NCBI GenBank assembly: GCA_006969625.1
Contig: CP030885.1
Span: forward strand, 124,001-188,000
From: Rhodospirillaceae bacterium
Lineage (GTDB): Bacteria; Pseudomonadota; Alphaproteobacteria; Kiloniellales; DSM-21159
Length of the DNA stretch: 64,000 nt
Direction: 5' to 3'
Below the pieces are notes generated by a model. That model saw only the letters and a program-made list of their open reading frames with translations, ran no database searches and was not told the DNA's origin. A program made the translations under genes and the position numbers. Within the stretch, counting starts at the first letter, position 1; each line of letters opens with the position of its first letter. This document shows, piece by piece, positions 60,801-64,000 of this stretch.

Positions 60801-62690
60801 GACGTCTTCGGCAACGGCCTGTTGCTGTCCCGGCAGATCAAGCTGGTCGCCGCCTTCAACCATCTGCATATCTTCGTCGATCCCGACCCGGATCCGGCCA
60901 AGTCCTTCGCCGAACGCAAGCGGCTGTTCGCCCTGCCGCGCAGCACCTGGGACGACTACGACAAGCGCAAGATCTCCAACGGCGGCGGCGTCTTCGAGCG
61001 CAAGGCCAAGTCGATCCCGCTCAGCGCCGAGACGAAGCGACTGTTCGGCCTGTCGAAGGACAGGGTCACGCCGAACGAGCTGGTCCGCGCCATCCTGGGC
61101 GCGCCGGTGGAACTGCTGTGGTTCGGCGGCATCGGCACCTACGTCAAGGCCAGCGACGAGGGGCACCTGGAGGTCGGCGACCGCGGCAACGACGCCCTGC
61201 GCGTCGATGCCGATACGCTGCGCTGCCAGGTGATCGGCGAGGGCGCCAATCTGGCGATCACCCAGCCGGCGCGCATCGCGTTCGCTCTGCGCGGCGGGCG
61301 GCTGAACACCGACTCGATCGACAACTCGGCCGGCGTGGACTGCTCCGATCACGAGGTCAACATCAAGATCCTGCTGGGGGCCGCCGAGCAGGACGGCAAG
61401 TTGGACCGGCCCAGGCGCGACAAGCTGCTGGCGCGGATGACCGACGAGGTGGCCGAGCTGGTGCTGCGCGACAACTACCTGCAGACCCAGTCGATCACCG
61501 TTACACACGACCTGGGCTGCCACCTGCTCGACCGCCTGGCGCGCTACATGCGCAGCCTGGAGCGTGCCGGCCGCCTCGACCGCGGCTTGGAGCACCTGCC
61601 GGACGACGAGACGGTGGAGGAGCGCCTGCGGGCCAACCGCGGCCTGGTGCGCCCGGAGCTGGCGATCCTGCTGTCCTACGCCAAGATCGCGCTTTACGAC
61701 GAGCTGCTCGCCTCCGACCTGCCGGACGACCCGGCCCTGGACGAGGACGTGGCCGCCTACTTCCCGACGCCGCTGCGCAAGGACTACGCCGGCTACATCC
61801 GCGGCCACCGCCTGCGCCGCGAGATCGCGGCGACGCTGGCGACCAACGACGTGGTCAACCGCATGGGCATCACCTTCGTTCAGGAGGTCGGCGAGAAGAC
61901 CGGCCATCCGGCGCAGGAAATCGTGCGCGGTTACCTGGCCGCGCGCCGGATCTTCGGCCTGAAGGCGCTCTGGCGCGAGATCGAAGCGCTCGACACCAAG
62001 GTGCCGGCCGACACCCAGGCGGCGATGCTGGTGGAGACCGGACGCCTGACCGAGCGGATCGCCACGTGGCTGCTGCGCATCGAGGCGCACCCGCTGGACA
62101 TCGCCGCGGCGGTGAAGCGCTACGCGCCGGGCGTCGGCGAGCTGATCGCCGCTCAGCCCGGCCTGCTGTCGCCGACCGACGCCCGCCTGGTCGCCGAGCA
62201 GGCGCAAGGCTACCGCGACCAGGGCGTGCCCAAGGGCCTGGCCGAACGCGTCGCCCGCCTGCACCTGCTGACCACCGCCTGCGACGTGGTGCGCCTGGCG
62301 GAGCAGTCGGGGCTGGCGGTGGCGCAGGCCGGCGCGCTCTACACGGCGGTCGGCGAGCGCTTCGGATTCGACTGGCTGCGCCGAGCCGGCGGCAAGCTGC
62401 CGAGCGACACCGCCTGGGACAAGCTGGCGATCACCGCGATCCAGGACGACCTGGAAATGGCGCAGTACCAGGCGGCGCTTTCGGTACTGGAGGCGGCGAA
62501 GGCGGACAAGCGTCTAAAGACCGGCGCCAAGGTCGACCCCGGCAAGCTGCTGCAGCCCTGGATCGAACGCCGCAGCCCGCTGGTCGCCCGCAGCGAACAG
62601 CTTCTCGCCGAACTGCGCGCCAGCGGCAACCCGGACCTCGCCATGCTGGCGGTCGCCAACCGCCAGCTCAAAAGCATGGTCGATGCGTAG
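57810..62690 (+). CDS. gdhB: NAD-specific glutamate dehydrogenase, large (GdhB/L-GDH2) type
   Basis: The product has 1626 residues, the size of the 180-kDa GDH family. A long N-terminal regulatory region (EIVNDDMPFLVDSATAAMNR, SFLEWLDDDHFTFLGYREYR) leads to the catalytic part: RGGLRWSDRREDFRTEVLG, VPVGSKGGFVPKRLP with the substrate-binding Lys, and the dinucleotide-binding region FGGIGTYVKASDE ... VIGEGANLAITQPAR. It catalyses NAD-dependent glutamate deamination to 2-oxoglutarate. GGGAGG lies upstream of the ATG. It is a single long gene without operon partners; palindromic element copy D follows 18 bp after its stop. Confidence 0.95.
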   Translation: MARQAEKQTAQLLEAAAKLVREAPGKHDAETAERFLRAFYAHVPPDDIQDESPQNLAGAALSIFDFAQTRSLGEAKVRLFNPRPETHGWSCPHTVVEIVNDDMPFLVDSATAAMNRQTIEVRLVIHPVLPIERDEAGGFVRLGRPQETEIAGANESVMVLQIEEQPSPLHAELAEALERVLRDVRRAVEDWRPIRQRCRDLIRELDRNPPRLPKDEVEEAISFLEWLDDDHFTFLGYREYRFQGSGRNALAKIDPDSGLGILRDIGYSVFDGLRDLGKLPPDVQDWLKTPEVLRITKANRRSTVHRDTHMDAVAVKIFDKRTKVIGERLFVGLFTSQAYSQSPREIPQLKHKVEQVMRLAGFSTASHDGKALLHILETYPRDELFQIGVEELHEIARGVLHLQERQRVALFVRRDPFERFVSCMVYVPRDRFDTGLRLKLQGLLAEAYAGEVTAFSTQLGDALLARLHVIVKTRQGAVPEVEVTALEQRLAEAARSWSDAFESALIAEHGEHAGLRLFRRYARAFPSNYSEAHDAKDAVADLVNLEAVRGGEGLALDLYRPRGAGPRTLHFKLYTAAGPIPLSDVLPMLEQMGVRAISEVPYEVRPSDTEAAIWVHDFVLELQPGQSVDLAAVRPAFHEVFALTWAGETEGDGFNRLVLAAGLTAKEIRILRAYAKYLRQAGIPFSQAYMEDTLAGNPGIAAKLAELFAHRFDPAARRGGKPAALRQAEAALAAAVEGGLEAVANADEDRILRRFLNVIQATLRTNYYQRDAEGRARPYVSFKLDSGAIEELPVPRPYREIYVYAPQVEGVHLRFGPVARGGLRWSDRREDFRTEVLGLVKAQQVKNAVIVPVGSKGGFVPKRLPPPNAGREAFMAEGVAAYRTFICGLLDITDNMAGGTLRPPKDVVRHDGDDPYLVVAADKGTATFSDHANAVSQDYGFWLDDAFASGGSAGYDHKKMGITARGAWESVKRHFRELGKDIQAEPFTVAGVGDMSGDVFGNGLLLSRQIKLVAAFNHLHIFVDPDPDPAKSFAERKRLFALPRSTWDDYDKRKISNGGGVFERKAKSIPLSAETKRLFGLSKDRVTPNELVRAILGAPVELLWFGGIGTYVKASDEGHLEVGDRGNDALRVDADTLRCQVIGEGANLAITQPARIAFALRGGRLNTDSIDNSAGVDCSDHEVNIKILLGAAEQDGKLDRPRRDKLLARMTDEVAELVLRDNYLQTQSITVTHDLGCHLLDRLARYMRSLERAGRLDRGLEHLPDDETVEERLRANRGLVRPELAILLSYAKIALYDELLASDLPDDPALDEDVAAYFPTPLRKDYAGYIRGHRLRREIAATLATNDVVNRMGITFVQEVGEKTGHPAQEIVRGYLAARRIFGLKALWREIEALDTKVPADTQAAMLVETGRLTERIATWLLRIEAHPLDIAAAVKRYAPGVGELIAAQPGLLSPTDARLVAEQAQGYRDQGVPKGLAERVARLHLLTTACDVVRLAEQSGLAVAQAGALYTAVGERFGFDWLRRAGGKLPSDTAWDKLAITAIQDDLEMAQYQAALSVLEAAKADKRLKTGAKVDPGKLLQPWIERRSPLVARSEQLLAELRASGNPDLAMLAVANRQLKSMVDA

Positions 62691-62707
62691 ACGCGCGCGG
62701 TCTCGTC

Positions 62708-62858
62708 TCTGAGAGACCGTTTGAGAATGGGCCTGGAGGCCCATTCTCGGCACTGTTCCGTCCCGCGCCCCCACCCGGCCACCCAACGAGAGTATCCTGA
62801 ATGGGTGGCCGGGTGGGGGCGCGGGACGGAACAGATCAATCTCAAACGGTCTCTGAGA
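62708..62858. repeat. Palindromic element, copy D
   Basis: CTGAGAGACCGTTTGAGAAT and its right-hand complement (ATCTCAAACGGTCTCTGAG) flank an inner stem beginning CTGTTCCGTCCCGCGCCCCC and a loop with AGTATCCTGAATGGGT. The small GGGCCTGGAGGCCC hairpin is on the left, as in copy A. It lies 18 bp after gdhB. Confidence 0.9.
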
Positions 62859-62936
62859 CCCCTTTTCCTCGCGCGCCTACCGAAGGATGCGCCGAAGCTC
62901 TTGGCGCCCAGGACACGGCATGAAGCGAGAGCCGCG

Positions 62937-63698
62937 TCAGTTCACCAGGGCGAGCAGCTCGTCGGGGACGTCGGTGATCAGGCAGTCGACGCCCCACTCC
63001 ACGAAGCGGCGGGCCTCCTCGGCGGCGTTCACCGTGAAGACGGCGAGCTGGTAGCCCTCGGCCTGCACGGCATGCACCTGGGCGCGCGTCAGGCCCTGGC
63101 GCCAGAGGTGGACGGAGAGGACCTCGAGCTGCGCCGCCTCGGCGGCCCAGTCGTCGGGCAGCGCCTCCCACAGGCGGCCGCGCGGCACTTCCGGCGCGTA
63201 GTCGCGCGCGACCTCCAGGCATTCGCGGGCGAAGGAGGAGATCAGCGGCGCCGGCAGGGTGTCCGGCCAGCCGCGGGTGACCAGGTCGAGCGTCGCCTCG
63301 GCGGTCTCGGCGGCGCGCCCCGGGGTCGGCTTCAGCTCCAGGTTCACGCCCAGCCCGAGCTCGGCGAAGAGCTCCATCGCCTCCTCCAGCAACGGCACCG
63401 GCTCGCCCTCCCACGCCCAGCCGAACCAGGCCCCGGCGTCGAGCTGGGCGACGGCGACGCTGGAGAGCTCGGCGACATTGACCGGATGGGCGCAGGTGCG
63501 CGCGAAGTTGTAGTCGTGATGCAGGATCGGCACGCCGTCGCGCGTCAGCATGACGTCCACCTCGACCCAGGTGGCGCCCAGCTCGACGGCGCGACGGATG
63601 CCGCCCAGGGTGTTCTCCGGCGCCCGCAAGGCGGCGCCGCGGTGACCGATCAGCGCCGGCAGGCGCAGGGCGGCCGGCTGCGACGGCGCGTCGCTCAC
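62937..63698 (-). CDS. ugpQ: Glycerophosphodiester phosphodiesterase
   Basis: The product has 253 residues. The GDPD TIM-barrel motifs are LIGHRGAALRAPENTLGGI, WVEVDVMLTRDGVPILHHD and NLELKPTPG. It hydrolyses glycerophosphodiesters to glycerol-3-phosphate and an alcohol. No signal peptide is seen, so it is cytosolic (UgpQ-like). Its GTG start overlaps the stop of the upstream GNAT gene by 4 nt (GTGA), showing co-transcription. Confidence 0.93.
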   Translation of the reverse strand: MSDAPSQPAALRLPALIGHRGAALRAPENTLGGIRRAVELGATWVEVDVMLTRDGVPILHHDYNFARTCAHPVNVAELSSVAVAQLDAGAWFGWAWEGEPVPLLEEAMELFAELGLGVNLELKPTPGRAAETAEATLDLVTRGWPDTLPAPLISSFARECLEVARDYAPEVPRGRLWEALPDDWAAEAAQLEVLSVHLWRQGLTRAQVHAVQAEGYQLAVFTVNAAEEARRFVEWGVDCLITDVPDELLALVN

Positions 63699-64000
63699 CA
63701 GCCGGCCTCGGACACCGTGCAGCCGGCCTCGTAGACCGACCGCGTGAGCTCGCTCAGGCGTGCGATCTGCCGCCCCTCGGCGTCGAAGTTGGCGGGGTCG
63801 AGCCAGCGCGTCAGCGCCGCGTCGAGCTGCGGCCAGAGGGTGTCAGTGACGGCGTACCAGGCGGTGTCGCGGTTGCGGCCCTTGTAGTGGGTGGCCTGCT
63901 TGAAGACGCCTTCGAAGCCCAGGCCGAGACGGCGGGCGGCGGCGCGCGAGGGCGCGTTGAGCGCGTCGCACTTCCACTCGTAGCGGCGGTAGCCGAGCGC
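63695..64000 (-). CDS. C-terminal part of a GNAT-family acetyltransferase
   Basis: The gene enters from the right edge; only its last 101 codons are visible. They include YRRYEWKCDALNAPSRAAAR, RLGLGFEGVFKQATHYKGRN and RDTAWYAVTDTLWP, the typical end of RimJ/RimL-like GNAT enzymes, in which the conserved LGFxxEG loop holds acetyl-CoA. The substrate is unknown. The stop overlaps the glycerophosphodiesterase start. Confidence 0.85.
   Translation of the reverse strand, partial: ALGYRRYEWKCDALNAPSRAAARRLGLGFEGVFKQATHYKGRNRDTAWYAVTDTLWPQLDAALTRWLDPANFDAEGRQIARLSELTRSVYEAGCTVSEAGW

Noticed and set aside
58422..62264. A 1280-residue frame antisense to gdhB
   Set aside because: It has no recognisable domain and its composition reflects the third-position GC of gdhB on the other strand.

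Overview
The window is GC-rich DNA from an alphaproteobacterium, most like the Rhodospirillales (Rhodovibrionaceae/Kiloniellaceae-like lineages). The clues are a dnaN-recF-gyrB block, hslVU beside a hisB-hisH-hisA-hisF-hisE cluster, a giant GdhB-type glutamate dehydrogenase, a DUF2336 protein, an ECF11-like sigma factor with a ChrR-type partner, and several helical-bundle chemoreceptors. No rRNA, tRNA, CRISPR array or insertion sequence was seen. The assignment rests on gene content and protein resemblance recalled from memory; no database search was run.

Layout. 1-1030: tail of a PKHD-type hydroxylase gene and a GIY-YIG protein among intergenic repeats. 1031-4822 (minus): HslR-like S4 protein, SUV3-like helicase and Pcm. 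4971-8802: htpG, a RES/Xre toxin-antitoxin pair and a small cation efflux protein. 9012-14144: dnaN, recF, gyrB, with no dnaA. 14168-16208: an AT-richer three-gene island (DUF4145, DUF5343, Swt1-type HEPN), the best candidate for a little-described system. 16377-21820: DUF2147 protein, CheY-like regulator with an unknown partner, ureohydrolase, ExoD, MAPEG, DUF2177. 22078-29752: PBP1A, two chemoreceptors (one ending in PilZ) and a PAS protein. 29845-35076: acs, Rieske protein, AAA ATPase, EVE protein, creatininase. 35272-36592: ECF sigma and ChrR-like anti-sigma. 36940-41545: IalB-like protein, rlmN, PAS histidine kinase, DUF2336 protein. 41991-47193: RTX-type repeat protein, VasI-like protein, MoaE, SRPBCC protein. 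47217-54810: hslUV, trypsin-like protease, his cluster. 54995-64000: chemoreceptor, small membrane protein, gdhB, glycerophosphodiesterase and a partial GNAT gene.

How parts fit together. Replication/repair (dnaN, recF, gyrB), protein quality control (htpG, pcm, hslUV, HslR) and histidine synthesis form the housekeeping core. Signalling is heavy: three chemoreceptors, a lone CheY, a PAS kinase, DUF2336 and PAS proteins. The sigma/anti-sigma pair has an upstream TGATCC-N18-TAAATT site that fits autoregulation. Its partner lacks the usual Cys zinc ligands in the sigma-binding half.

Two repeat families punctuate the intergenic DNA. A ~150-bp palindromic element with ~20-bp terminal inverted repeats occurs four times, each at a gene 3' end. 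A ~130-bp inverted-repeat element occurs twice near the left edge. Most long open frames opposite real genes are GC-driven shadows and are not listed.
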